Shown here: positions 22,664 to 31,919 of the stretch, piece after piece
Numbering within the stretch: the stretch's first letter is position 1
Layout: every line of letters begins with the position of its first letter
From: Prostheceraeus crozeri
Lineage: Eukaryota > Platyhelminthes > Polycladida > Euryleptidae
Reading direction: 5' to 3'
DNA length: 64,000 nucleotides
Assembly (NCBI GenBank): GCA_907163375.1
Contig: CAJQUW010014363.1
Span: 434,001 to 498,000 of the forward strand
The notes under the pieces: generated by a model
The model's input: only the letters and a program-made list of their open reading frames with translations
The model's database searches: none
Told to the model about the DNA's origin: nothing
Position numbers and translations under genes: made by a program

Positions 22664-23281
22664 ATGGATTTCAGACTTCAATGTGGTAAAGTTCTGACTG
22701 TATCAGGTCCATCTCATGCAGGTAAAACTGTTTTCACGCTGAATTTATTGGATAAAAGAAGGGAGTTGTTTAAGGAACCTATCAATCGAGTGATTTGGTG
22801 TTATGGTATTTATCAACCGTCGCTGTTTCAGGAATTGCAAAGTCGCAACTTTATTCGACATGAAGAAATTATTGCAGTGGATAAACTTCAGTCTAATGAT
22901 GTTGTTGTATTGGATGATTTATTAAAAGAAAGTAAGAATTCAAAAGATGTTACAGATATGTTCACTCGTGCAGCACATCATAAAAGGTGTTTTATCATCT
23001 ATATCACACAAAATTTGTTTCCTGATGGAAAAGAAGCTCGTACACGAGACCTGAATACACACTATTATGCTATTTTCAAGAATCCGCGGGATAAAAGTCA
23101 ATTTGAAATTTTAGCGCGACAAGTTGCACCCAGAGGATCAAAAGCCTTAATTGAAATTTTTCAAGCAGCTACTGAAAAACCATACGGTTACTTATTCATT
23201 GACTTTACGCAAGAGTGTCCGGAAGAATTTAGATTTCGAAGTGATATTTTGAAAACTCCCATGATTATCTACAAACTATGA
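22664..23281 (+). CDS. A32/FtsK-HerA-like genome-packaging ATPase
   Basis: 205 codons from ATG 22664; upstream in-frame codons lack another ATG. The Walker A motif GPSHAGKT is at residues 15-22 and Walker B VVVLDD at 80-85, followed by a conserved THYYAIFKNPRDKSQF region typical of Polinton and poxvirus A32 packaging ATPases. These enzymes drive DNA into preformed capsids. The frame is intact and overlaps the next gene by ATGA, a compact virus-like junction. It lies just after the basic protein and before the structural and integrase genes, as in other Polintons. Confidence 0.9.
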   Translation: MDFRLQCGKVLTVSGPSHAGKTVFTLNLLDKRRELFKEPINRVIWCYGIYQPSLFQELQSRNFIRHEEIIAVDKLQSNDVVVLDDLLKESKNSKDVTDMFTRAAHHKRCFIIYITQNLFPDGKEARTRDLNTHYYAIFKNPRDKSQFEILARQVAPRGSKALIEIFQAATEKPYGYLFIDFTQECPEEFRFRSDILKTPMIIYKL

Positions 23282-23970
23282 GTTCTTATTCTCGCATGAT
23301 TGTTATTCCTCAGGATGAATATGTACAATTGACTGCCATGCAGCAAGTAAAGCAACCTCTTGCAAATCAAATGTATAGGAAAGAAATAGATTATCAGCAA
23401 AATGTTCACATCAAAGATCCACATCGTGCTGTATTATTACAATCGGAAACTGTTGAGAAATTGAAAAACTTGAAGAATAAGATGCGTGACTCTGTATCGA
23501 CTGCTACACCTTTAGCATCTCGCGCACATGCCATATCTCGTTTCAACAGTATTGAACCCCATCTCAATGTAAATGATAGAGGAGAAATCATTACAGATGA
23601 AAATAAAGTGATTGATGCTTCACGTCATGAAGACTTGATTCAGTATGCGACACGTAGAAAGCGCCGTCAGGGCTATGTTCCACCTGGTTGGTCATACTTT
23701 CTTAAACTATTGAAAAAGCATAATGTACCAAAATTTGCTTTGAATAATGAGACATTGAAAGAACTTGATTCAACAGTGGCTACTGCTCCAATGCTTCAGA
23801 CGATGAAAATGCCAACAAATTGGTTTAAGACGTCAGCTGCTACATCCCCTCCCACACTCACTAAGCAAACAAGAGGAAGAACTCGACGTAGATCTACATC
23901 GCCACTAAAACTAGTAAAAGGAAAACGTAAAACAGCTCCTCCCAGGAAATACATGTTCTCAGACTATTAA
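23278..23970 (+). CDS. Conserved Polinton protein, basic C-terminus
   Basis: 230 codons, intact. It begins SRMIVIPQDEYVQL, has a coiled-coil-like stretch around residues 55-70 and a segment rich in basic residues around 128-140 (ATRRKRRQGYVPPGW). The C-terminus is strongly basic (RGRTRRRSTSPLKLVKGKRK). Similar proteins occur next to the ATPase in other animal Polintons; the function is unknown, possibly a minor virion or DNA-associated protein. Its start overlaps the ATPase stop. Confidence 0.6.
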   Translation: MSSYSRMIVIPQDEYVQLTAMQQVKQPLANQMYRKEIDYQQNVHIKDPHRAVLLQSETVEKLKNLKNKMRDSVSTATPLASRAHAISRFNSIEPHLNVNDRGEIITDENKVIDASRHEDLIQYATRRKRRQGYVPPGWSYFLKLLKKHNVPKFALNNETLKELDSTVATAPMLQTMKMPTNWFKTSAATSPPTLTKQTRGRTRRRSTSPLKLVKGKRKTAPPRKYMFSDY

Positions 23971-23971
23971 T

Positions 23972-24187
23972 ATGAAGCAGATGTGTTGCTTGCCATGTAA
24001 TGAGCCGCCAGAGGTGAATGTCGTCGTCACTTGCACTTGCTGCGCCAGCTCTCACAATGAAACCCCTAAGCAATGTGAACACGATCGCAAAACCGCTAAA
24101 GCTAAATGCTGCAGTTGTTGTAAATGTAGAAAGGCAAGAAAACAAAAAGATGAGAAGGAGAAAAAAGAGTCAGTCGACATCGACTGA
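23972..24187 (+). CDS. Small Cys-rich protein
   Basis: 71 codons with 13 cysteines, in clusters MCCLPC, CTCC and CCSCCKC, then a charged tail (RKARKQKDEKEKKE). It may bind metal. It overlaps the start of the integrase gene in another frame, so it could be a chance frame, but the Cys density is high. Confidence 0.4.
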   Translation: MKQMCCLPCNEPPEVNVVVTCTCCASSHNETPKQCEHDRKTAKAKCCSCCKCRKARKQKDEKEKKESVDID

Positions 24188-25240
24188 ACGTTTGAAGTCA
24201 ATCTATTATGATGTAAAACATCCGGCAGGATTTGCATCTATCAAGAAATTATCAAAAGCGAGTGGTCTTCCACAATCACAAGTGAAACGATGGTTAAAGG
24301 GTCAGGCTACCTATACACTCTACAAACAAGCGAAAAAGAAATACCGCACCCGCCATTATATTGTTCATGACATCGATGAACAGTGGCAAGGAGATTTGTG
24401 CGATGTTGCCTCCATTTCAAAACATAACTCGGGCAATAATTTTATTTTAACCGTCATTGATATTTTCTCGCGTTATGCGTGGGCTCAACCTTTAAAAACT
24501 AAAGAAGGGAAAGGAGTAGCAAAAGCATTCCAAACAATTTTTCGAGAGGTCGCATTCCAAAAAGAATTCAGAGTGATCAAGGAAAAGAGTTTGAAAGTCA
24601 GAATGTGACAAGATTATTTGAGAGGCATGACATTGAGTTGTTTAGTGTAAAGAGTGATTATAAAGCTGCACTCGTTGAACGTTTTAATCGCACATTAAAA
24701 AATCGCTTGTGGCGACATTTTACTGCCAACTTGACACAAAATTGGACAAAGGTTCTACAAGATACACTCCATGCCTACAATCACTCTATCCATCGTTCTA
24801 TTGGACTCAGACCAGTAGATGTAAATGCTGACAATGTAGATAAAGTGCGCGAATCATTCCAACGTAAACGCACTCATGTGAAAAGTGATGTGAAAATTGG
24901 TGATAAAGTTCGTATCTCAAAAGTGAAGAGTGTTTTCGCTAAAGGGTACCTTCCGAATTGGACAGAGGAGGTATTTACAGTATCAAGGATTAATCAAAAA
25001 GACTCTCCGACCACCTCCAAGTTGAAAGATTATGATAATGAAGAAATTGAGGGTAGCTTTTACCGCGATGAGATTGAGGTAGTCACTGAAAGTGAAACAT
25101 ATTTGGTAGAGTAAATCATTCGATATAAAAAACGGCAAGGTGAAGAATGGTGTCTTGTTAAATGGACTGGTTATCCTTCAAGTATGAACTCTTGGATGCG
25201 TCGTTCCGACATCTTTCATCTAAGTGATCGACAGTGATTC
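24150..25240 (+). pseudogene. Polinton integrase gene (DDE, chromodomain), broken
   Basis: The parts, in order, are a basic, helix-turn-helix-like N-terminal region (GFASIKKLSKASGLPQSQVK), a retrovirus-like DDE core with Asp in WQGDLCDV and VIDIFSRYAW and Glu in AALVERFNRTLK, a C-terminal DNA-binding region (KSDVKIGDKVRISKVK), and a chromodomain-like end (RYKKRQGEEWCLVKWTGYPS). Polinton integrases join the element's ends to target DNA with a 6-bp duplication, matching the ATCACT hexamers here. The gene is broken (about two breaks). Confidence 0.85.
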
Positions 25241-25278
25241 ATGCAAAGTTGTAAATAACAATGTTTAGGGTTTGAGTT

Positions 25279-25605
25279 ATGAATCCAACTGCCTCATTTT
25301 ATTCACGACCCTCCTATGTAAGTGGTGGAGGACAAATTTACATTGGCGCTCGCCGCCAACGTGGAGGTAGCATACTTGGTGCACTGAAATCTGTTGTAGC
25401 ACCTCTCATATCCAATGTCGGTAGATCTTTAAAACGAAATGTTTTAAGTAATGCCGTTGGCTTTGCTGGTGATGTTGCTAGTGATCTTTCCAGAGGTAGA
25501 AGTTTTAAGAGCAGTTTGTTGAATCGTGGGAAGGAACGCGGTTTAAAAACATTGAAGCAGACCTTTGCTGGTGTTACTCAAGGAAAAAATCACCTAAACG
25601 AATGA
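25279..25605 (+). CDS. Amphipathic minor virion protein candidate (pVI/pX-like)
   Basis: 108 codons. After a short tail with YSRPSYVSGGGQIYIGARRQ comes a Gly-rich turn and an amphipathic hydrophobic helix (SILGALKSVVAPLISNVG), then Lys/Arg-rich sequence. This is the common Polinton small virion protein just before the capsid gene and recalls membrane-active adenovirus pVI/pX. Similarity is by architecture. Confidence 0.55.
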   Translation: MNPTASFYSRPSYVSGGGQIYIGARRQRGGSILGALKSVVAPLISNVGRSLKRNVLSNAVGFAGDVASDLSRGRSFKSSLLNRGKERGLKTLKQTFAGVTQGKNHLNE

Positions 25606-25735
25606 AAAAAGGAAGGAGGAAACATCGTGGAGCTGGTAAGGTGCGATCTTCAGTCAAAAGGCATTCACGCAAACGTCGCAGAGGCTCTAATCATTCATCA
25701 GGCGCTAAACGACGACGCTGCCATAACTTCTAATC

Positions 25736-27013
25736 ATGGAGTGTAAAACTTCCGGTTTTTGTTTGTTTGATCAACAAGCCATACAGACAGATATTCTTAG
25801 TTCAAGTATTGTAGATTATCATCCTCGAACAGCTGAGAATGCTGGCCCCATTGAATTTGTTATTCCTGGTGGTAGTGATGACTACATAGATTTGAGTTAT
25901 GCGATGGTTGATTTGAGGTTTAGAATTCAGCAAGCAGATGGAACTGCTATTGACGATACACATAAAGTTGGACTGAACAATTTACCATTGACTACATTAC
26001 TTCGTGATGTTTCTCTAACGATTGGAGAGCAGCAGGTGGAAGGTGGTCAAAGCGATTATCCCTATAAATCATATTTCAATCATGTATCACAGTTTCATCC
26101 AGCAGCACAAAAAAGTCATATGGAAGCTATGGGATGGTACAGAGATGAAGCAGGAAAATTTGATGTTGAAACAAACAGTGGCTTTGTAAAGCGATCTGCT
26201 ATGATTAAAGATAGTAGAGTATGTCAGCTATATGGTCCGCTGAATTTAGACTTCTTTAGACAGTCAAAGTTTTAACTCTGTAATACCAGCATGCGACTCA
26301 AGCTGACATTGAATAAGCCTGAATTTGCGCTGAATGCATTTGCTAAAGTTGACAATTTTGGAATTCATGTGGAAGATATTGCACTTTACATTCGTCGAGT
26401 AATACCGAATCCAAGTGTCATTAGAGGACATGCTGAAGGTCTTAACCGCCAAAATGCCATTTACCCCGTTCAGCATACAAAGCTTCTCACCTTTACAATT
26501 CCTAAAGATCAAAAGAGTTTCATGAAAGATGGCCTCTTTCCATCGGAAGCACCGAAGCTCCTCATGGTGGCAATGGTTGAAAATGATGCATTTAATGGTA
26601 ATATAAAGAAGAATCCTTTCAATTTTAAACACAATCAGTTAAGTGAAATTGCTTTACGTGTAAATGGTGTGAGTCATCCTGGTCCACCCTACAAACCAGA
26701 TTTTGCTTCGGATCAATTTATGCGCAGTTATGTTGATTTTATGGATGTCTTTGGCTTTTACAATACGGATGACACCAACGGACTCACTATGAAAGAGTTT
26801 AAGAGTGGATATTCTATTTATGCATTCGATTTGACTGCTGACAGCGATATTAGTGCCCCCTATCGTCAAGCGAACGTGCCTCATAATATTCGTTTGGATT
26901 TGACGTTCAAAAGAACACTACCTGACACGATCAATGTATTAATTTATGCAGTCGTCGATTCAAATATTGAAATTACAAAGTATCGTGACGTGATTCTTCA
27001 GTATAATCGTTAA
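25736..27013 (+). pseudogene. Major capsid protein gene (F54H12.2-like, double jelly-roll), broken
   Basis: Two jelly-roll-sized halves are readable: an N-terminal half with IEFVIPGGSDDYIDLSYAMV and DYPYKSYFNHV, and a C-terminal half with PVQHTKLLTFTIP, NPFNFKHNQL, YSIYAFDLTADSD and the last strands INVLIYAVVDSNIEI. These are hallmark segments of the animal Polinton protein annotated as F54H12.2-like, taken as the virion shell protein. The gene is broken (about one break). It is followed without a gap by the protease, whose start overlaps its stop. Confidence 0.85.
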
Positions 27014-27474
27014 TGAGTTGGTTGACTGCTGACGATATTAAGACTAAAGTGCAGCGTAATGCAGACGAAGCGACGTTGAAATCTTTCGATAATGTCTATT
27101 CACTCGATACCTTACCACCTGCAGTAAATCACTATCCCATCTTTATTGTGCTAAACACTCAGTCGCAGAATTTAGGCGGTGAGCATTGGAAAGCGATCTT
27201 TATTGGAGAAGACCGACGTGGTGAACTATTTGACTCTCTTGCTCAACCTCCAAATATACCAACACAGCAGTGGTTGAGAAAACATACGCGTCAATATCAG
27301 CGAAATGAACGCATACTACAACATCCACTGTCATCAACGTGTGGTGCTTTTGTACTGTACTTCATCTTAAAACGTTTACATGTATCTCGATTTGTATCTA
27401 TTATTCAAAACTTTTCATGTAATCCATCCTCTAATGAAAAAATGATTTGTAAGTTCTATCATGATTTGAAATAA
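27013..27474 (+). CDS. Adenain-like cysteine protease
   Basis: 153 codons, intact. The catalytic set of the adenovirus protease family is visible: His58 in GGEHWKAIF, Asp74 in LFDSLAQ, an oxyanion Gln near 103 and Cys110 in SSTCGAFVLYF. Such proteases mature virion proteins. The ATG overlaps the stop of the capsid gene (TAATG). The stop codon overlaps an AATAAA signal at 27470-27475, so the transcript of the left block ends here, tail to tail with the minus-strand TBP-like gene. Confidence 0.9.
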   Translation: MSWLTADDIKTKVQRNADEATLKSFDNVYSLDTLPPAVNHYPIFIVLNTQSQNLGGEHWKAIFIGEDRRGELFDSLAQPPNIPTQQWLRKHTRQYQRNERILQHPLSSTCGAFVLYFILKRLHVSRFVSIIQNFSCNPSSNEKMICKFYHDLK

Positions 27475-27505
27475 AAACATCATGTTGGAAAAATTGTTTT
27501 TTATT
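27470..27505. terminator. Convergent poly(A) signals
   Basis: AATAAA at 27470-27475 (+) overlaps the protease stop. Its reverse, TTTATT at 27500-27505, gives AATAAA on the minus strand overlapping the TBP-like stop. Only 26 bases separate the two stop codons. Confidence 0.8.
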
Positions 27506-28046
27506 TTACAATCCGCTGGCTACGTACATACTCGATGAGATAGTCTAGGATCACATTTGCTTGTACATGAGATTTTAATCCAGTAATGATCACTTTACTA
27601 TTATGAAAGATTGCCACATGCACAGGTAACCAACAACTAATGAGAGCTGCAGGAAAAAGTTCGGGTTCATAACACAAATTGTAACTGCTGGTACGAATCT
27701 TCAAAAATGATACACTTTCACTCAATTGAGTAGAGATCACCATATTGTCCACAGTCAGATTCGACATCACACACCTCTCCCTCTTCCATATCCGACGTAG
27801 TAGTCTTTGTAGCTCTAAGCGCATTGACTGCGCCGATGAATGAGAAAGGGCGCCGAGAATCTGTACAGTCCCATTTGGGAAGAGTTGAAGATTCCGTGAA
27901 TTGTTCATCTTCACCACTAACATTTGAGGTCGGCCCGGGTAATACTTGCTGTTGGGAAGGTGTTGGTGTAATGTTGCGAGATCGATTTTGGTGTAGAGTC
28001 TGAAGCGACGGAGAATGTTGACGATGGTGTAGCGATGGCGCTTCAT
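27501..28046 (-). CDS. TATA-binding protein (TBP)-like core encoded by the Polinton
   Basis: 181 codons from ATG 28046, matching the size of the conserved TBP core. Repeat 1 (residues 6-75) has YTIVN, TKIDLATL, PNSKYYPGR, then NLQLFPNGTVQILGA. Repeat 2 (residues 97-175) has VDNMV, YEPELFP, VAIFHNSKVIITGLK. YEPELFP is the same as in eukaryotic TBP repeat 2, and each repeat keeps the order N-V/M ... Y-x-P ... F-x-x-(G/S)-x-V/I-x-x-G. TBP binds TATA boxes as a saddle and nucleates pol II initiation. This gene probably lets the element steer transcription from its own TATA promoters (inferred). The start of the frame overlaps another frame (27718-28368). No host neighbour suggests gene capture from this locus. 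Assignment by eye, no search done. Confidence 0.75.
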   Translation of the reverse strand: MKRHRYTIVNILRRFRLYTKIDLATLHQHLPNSKYYPGRPQMLVVKMNNSRNLQLFPNGTVQILGALSHSSAQSMRLELQRLLRRIWKRERCVMSNLTVDNMVISTQLSESVSFLKIRTSSYNLCYEPELFPAALISCWLPVHVAIFHNSKVIITGLKSHVQANVILDYLIEYVRSQRIVK

Positions 28047-28368
28047 GATGAAAAAATGAGTAAATTGAGCGATGTACCTTCCTTTTATACTTTTCCCAAC
28101 TACCTTGATGAAATGTGAAGTTAGTATGGAGTTGGGAATGATAGAGTTGAATTCGCCGTTTGTTGACGCGCAACCAGATGCGATTTCCAATACGTGAATG
28201 TCTTTTCATATAGAAGTATTTCAAATCCTTCATGATATGATGTAGAGATTGAAAATGACGATAAGATAAAGCAAACTCTCTTCTCACATTTCCAGTTGAA
28301 TCTTTGAAATAGACGTTTCGATCATGATCCGTTTCAATACGTTGTAGGGAATCTAATTTCCAACTCAT
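27718..28368 (-). CDS. Paralogue A of a small Polinton gene pair
   Basis: 216 codons. The first 108 residues match the neighbouring protein at 28391-28747: W-x-LDSLQ, GNV-x-FK, then IM-x-DL-x-YF, and WEKYxRxxHRSI near the end. This shows a tandem gene duplication. The last 108 residues are Ser/Thr/Pro/Gln-rich, then acidic, and overlap the TBP-like gene in another frame for 329 bases. Either both frames are used or only one is real there; the domain match ends almost exactly where the TBP-like ATG begins. A faint resemblance to PC4-type transcription cofactors (FALSYRHFQSL) is too weak to claim. Confidence 0.5.
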   Translation of the reverse strand: MSWKLDSLQRIETDHDRNVYFKDSTGNVRREFALSYRHFQSLHHIMKDLKYFYMKRHSRIGNRIWLRVNKRRIQLYHSQLHTNFTFHQGSWEKYKRKVHRSIYSFFHHEAPSLHHRQHSPSLQTLHQNRSRNITPTPSQQQVLPGPTSNVSGEDEQFTESSTLPKWDCTDSRRPFSFIGAVNALRATKTTTSDMEEGEVCDVESDCGQYGDLYSIE

Positions 28369-28390
28369 GGTGCGTGGTAGTCATGTCTAA

Positions 28391-28747
28391 TTAAGATTTG
28401 CATAGTAGGGCGATGAACTCAAGACGAATAAATGTCATGATGGAGCGATGTATGTATCTTCTATACTTCTCCCAATTGTATTTGCGAAATGAGAAACAGT
28501 TTGCGGAATGAGAATGGCAGATTTGAATTTCATTTCTGTAATGTTGAAGCCAAACTTGATCACCCAAGGAGATGAATCTTAATGTTTCAAAATATTCCAA
28601 ATCCCTCATGATATCATTGAGGTTGACAAATTGTCGCCATGTTAATGTAATACCTCTTGATGTATGACCATGAGAATTTTTGAAATGTACGTTTCCATTA
28701 CGATCAACTCTGATATATTGAAGAGAGTCCAAAATCCAAGTCTTCAT
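28391..28747 (-). CDS. Paralogue B of a small Polinton gene pair
   Basis: 118 codons: TWILDSLQYIRVDRNGNV, then an IMRDLEYFETLRFISLG segment and WEKYRRYIHRSIMTF. Clearly homologous along its length to the first half of the protein at 27718-28368. Its ATG (28747) faces the ATG of the penton-like gene (28783) across only 35 bases, so the two must share a very short divergent promoter or be expressed from longer transcripts. Domain not recognised. Confidence 0.6.
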   Translation of the reverse strand: MKTWILDSLQYIRVDRNGNVHFKNSHGHTSRGITLTWRQFVNLNDIMRDLEYFETLRFISLGDQVWLQHYRNEIQICHSHSANCFSFRKYNWEKYRRYIHRSIMTFIRLEFIALLCKS

Positions 28748-28782
28748 GATGTTATGTAAAGCCGCAGATCAGCAATATCAAA

Positions 28783-30180
28783 ATGTCGTTTTATCATATT
28801 TTGCTTAGCAATGCGGCCGCAAATAGATTTGCTAGCAATCGAGCCGCACTCTTTTCTACTCCCATTGATCATGAGCAACAGCTAAATGGAAAGTGGGAAG
28901 TGGGTGTCACTCAACTTGTTCATAGCAACTGTGTCTATACTTTTGATCATGAGGTGATGATTATCAATATGAGACGCACAGCTGCTTACCAATGTGAAAA
29001 GGGCTACCGAGTATACTTTCCACAGTGGCCAAAGAAAGATCTCTTATCATGTAAAAAGTTTATATATGATTTCTTGAATAAAGCGTGTAAACATATTGCC
29101 CAATTTACTCCGCACAATGATGATCATAATTATGTACATCATGTAGTTGAGAAAGATTGGATTGTTGGTTTAAGTCCAAGTTTAAGAAATGATTTAGGTT
29201 ACCTCGCTAGCTCCTTAACAAGCTATGATAATTATAACGTTAATTACCACCCAAGTGGTCATAAACAGTTAATATATCGAGAGGAAGCTTATTATGTAGA
29301 TCTTATTCCAAAAAATGAGAAGACGTTTGTGAAGAAGATTGTGATTAAGCCAAGAAAGACAAACATGACTCCTGAAACATTATTGAAGAAATTTAATTAT
29401 CTCCTTCGAGTTGATGGTAAACAAGTGGCAACATTGACTTATATCAAATCATCTAATAATATTGCAATAAGTAAATTAAATGATGATGATCTAGTATTAG
29501 TTTGTTCAAAAGATTTTCATCAGTTCTTACGACATCGTTCTGCAGCTGTTCATGGAAAATTTGATATGCAACATTTACCATGTGAAAGGTCAAATCAATT
29601 TGATACAGAATGGGCCGTATCTTTATACAGAAAGTGTGTAGAGCCTTTCGGTGGTGTCTTACATGAAACAAGAGTGTTGATGCCTCGCATTATTACTTCA
29701 GTTAAATTGGTTGTAGATTATTTAAATGAAGTGATTAATGAGCAACAAATTTCATTTTCTGAAAAAGAAGGTGTTTTGTCTCTCACTATAAGTGAAAAAT
29801 GTATTGAACTAATTATGGATGAAACTCTAATGGACATTTTGGGTTTTGATCAAAATATCTTTAAAAGTGGTACTGTAACCAAAGCTAGCGCAGACATGTC
29901 ACTATCGCGTCGTATTAACCATTTTCAGATATATTCCAATATTGGTGAAGATGTACGTGTGGGAGATGTTGAAGCTCCATTGCTAGCAATGATACCATAC
30001 CAGCCAAAAAGCTGCAGTATTTTATCTGAGCATACTTTCAAGAAAGTGCATTATACAAAGCTGAAATCAAACTACATCCCACAAATTGATATTGCAATTT
30101 ATGACGATGCTGGTGCGTTGATTCCTTTTCATAAAGATGCTGTGACAAGTATCACACTCCATTTCCGAATGAAGAGTTAA
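28783..30180 (+). CDS. Penton-like/minor capsid protein, intact
   Basis: 465 codons. The start SFYHILLSNAAANRFASNRAALF, the following LNGKWEVGVTQLVH and the C-terminal block RINHFQIYSNIGEDVRVGDVEAPLL...IDIAIYDDAGALIPF are the recurring pattern of a conserved animal Polinton virion protein, thought to form the pentons or a related minor capsid component. The assignment is by pattern memory. A second, diverged copy of the family follows at 30190-31740. Transcribed away from the minus-strand gene pair. Confidence 0.65.
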   Translation: MSFYHILLSNAAANRFASNRAALFSTPIDHEQQLNGKWEVGVTQLVHSNCVYTFDHEVMIINMRRTAAYQCEKGYRVYFPQWPKKDLLSCKKFIYDFLNKACKHIAQFTPHNDDHNYVHHVVEKDWIVGLSPSLRNDLGYLASSLTSYDNYNVNYHPSGHKQLIYREEAYYVDLIPKNEKTFVKKIVIKPRKTNMTPETLLKKFNYLLRVDGKQVATLTYIKSSNNIAISKLNDDDLVLVCSKDFHQFLRHRSAAVHGKFDMQHLPCERSNQFDTEWAVSLYRKCVEPFGGVLHETRVLMPRIITSVKLVVDYLNEVINEQQISFSEKEGVLSLTISEKCIELIMDETLMDILGFDQNIFKSGTVTKASADMSLSRRINHFQIYSNIGEDVRVGDVEAPLLAMIPYQPKSCSILSEHTFKKVHYTKLKSNYIPQIDIAIYDDAGALIPFHKDAVTSITLHFRMKS

Positions 30181-30189
30181 TGCAAAAGT

Positions 30190-31740
30190 ATGCTAATATA
30201 TTTTTCCAATGTGAATAATATGGAAAGTGAAAATAAGGACTCGTTTCTAATCTACTTGCCCAGTAATGCTTCTATGAATAAATTTCCCAAAAATAAACCA
30301 TCAGACTATCGAGTAGAATTAAATCGCCCACTACATTTAGAAGGTGAACGGGAGGTTGGCGTTTCTAGTATTTGCTATGATAGCAATATTCAGAATGTGA
30401 ATGATTTGGAAGAAATGATATTGACTCCTCGCACCCATGATGGAATAACGATGAATAATGCATTCCAGTTCCCATACAATTTAACATCAGATGGAAAGTG
30501 GAACTATGAATGGATTCAGATAAAATCAGATTATTATGAACCATTTGGGAATGAGAAAATTATTTAGGCATTCAATAGTGGTAATACTTCCATCATGAAG
30601 AATAAAAATCAGAAAGTTTATGAGTTTACTATCTATCATTGGAGTGGGAGACAGTTCCTTCGCTTTCATTCTTTTACTAAAGGTCTTACGCTGAGGTTGG
30701 ATAATGAATTCTATCCACATCTTGGTTTTGGCCATGGACTACATCTAACGTCAATTGCTACTGCAAATGTTAAAAAAGTTTATTCAAATCGAATCAACAA
30801 ATTTCATTATTAATTTAAAATATTTGATGAAGATGTTGTAGAATGCGAAGAACGCATCATTTTGAAAAAGCGTGGTGTTCAACCTTTATCACTTATTGAG
30901 TTAGTAAAACGATGGAATGAGACTGTGGGTAAGAAGTATGGAGAGAAAATTATGGCGGACAAAAATAAGTTGGTTATTCAGAAATATAATGACAAACTTA
31001 CAGTTTATTTCTCTCCAACCTTGCGTCATTTTGTAAGACATCCAACCCCTATTATTGGAAGCGGTCTGGTGTATGCTTCTCATGAATATCACACTAAAGC
31101 TGATTCAGTTAATGATGAATGGTGGGTTGACACCTATGGTGATCGCATCAAGAAAATTTACCAGTCTTATCAAGAATCCAAAGTTGCTATCAATATAATG
31201 CCGCGTCTATATCATACAGTTGAAAGCTTCATTCATGTAGTAAATCCTTATATACAACAGAAGTTGAAGCATGTGATGAAAAGTAAATATGATGTAAAGA
31301 CACACCACATTTCGTTTTCAATTGAAAATCAACGCGTTGTTCTGAAACTGGGTGATGACATTCAATGTCAATTGAGTAAAAATTTGAAAAAACTCTTTGG
31401 TTTTTCAATGCTACAAACTGTGTTTACTGCTGCGCATACGATTGGTATAGAAACACCAATGACACTTGATAAACATGAACAGCACCTTTACATTCAAAGT
31501 GATTTGATTCTTCTTATTTCTGTTGGTGAGAAAAAAGAATACATTTTACGTGATTTCATTCATGATAAAGACGCTTCATATGGAATAGTCGAGAAGATGT
31601 TTGAATCTATTTTCTATCATCCCGTCGTCAAACAAACTATACCCTCTATTGCTATCAAAATTACCAATGGTTTACAAGAGTGCATCCATGTGAAAGATAC
31701 TAAATCCCTCGTAACTTTAGTGTTTCGGAAAACAAAGTGA
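30190..31740 (+). pseudogene. Second penton-like gene, broken
   Basis: It begins SFLIYLPSNASMNKFPKNKPSDY with LHLEGEREVGVSSICY, the same pattern as the 465-residue protein just upstream. The C-terminal region keeps a similar layout but is much diverged. This is therefore an old duplicate of the penton-like gene; it is broken (about two breaks). An AATAAA signal follows at about 31764. Confidence 0.6.
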
Positions 31741-31919
31741 AGTCATTGTGATATGTTTATTGAAATAAAAATATGTATATGAAAAAGTCTTTTCACAGAT
31801 ATAGGGGGAATGAGCTGACTGTAGGCATATATTCACAAGGAAGAAGCGATCTCATGCGATACATAAAACAACCATGTATATATACAAAAAGCAACATCAA
31901 AATACTGAGTTAAAGTTGA

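Noticed and set aside
24150-25240. LTR retrotransposon integrase
   Set aside because: No reverse transcriptase, gag or LTR is nearby. The gene lies in a Polinton next to its ATPase and capsid genes.
27718-28368. PC4-type transcription cofactor assignment
   Set aside because: Only a short stretch (ALSYRHFQSL) recalls PC4. The core PC4 strand pattern is not visible.
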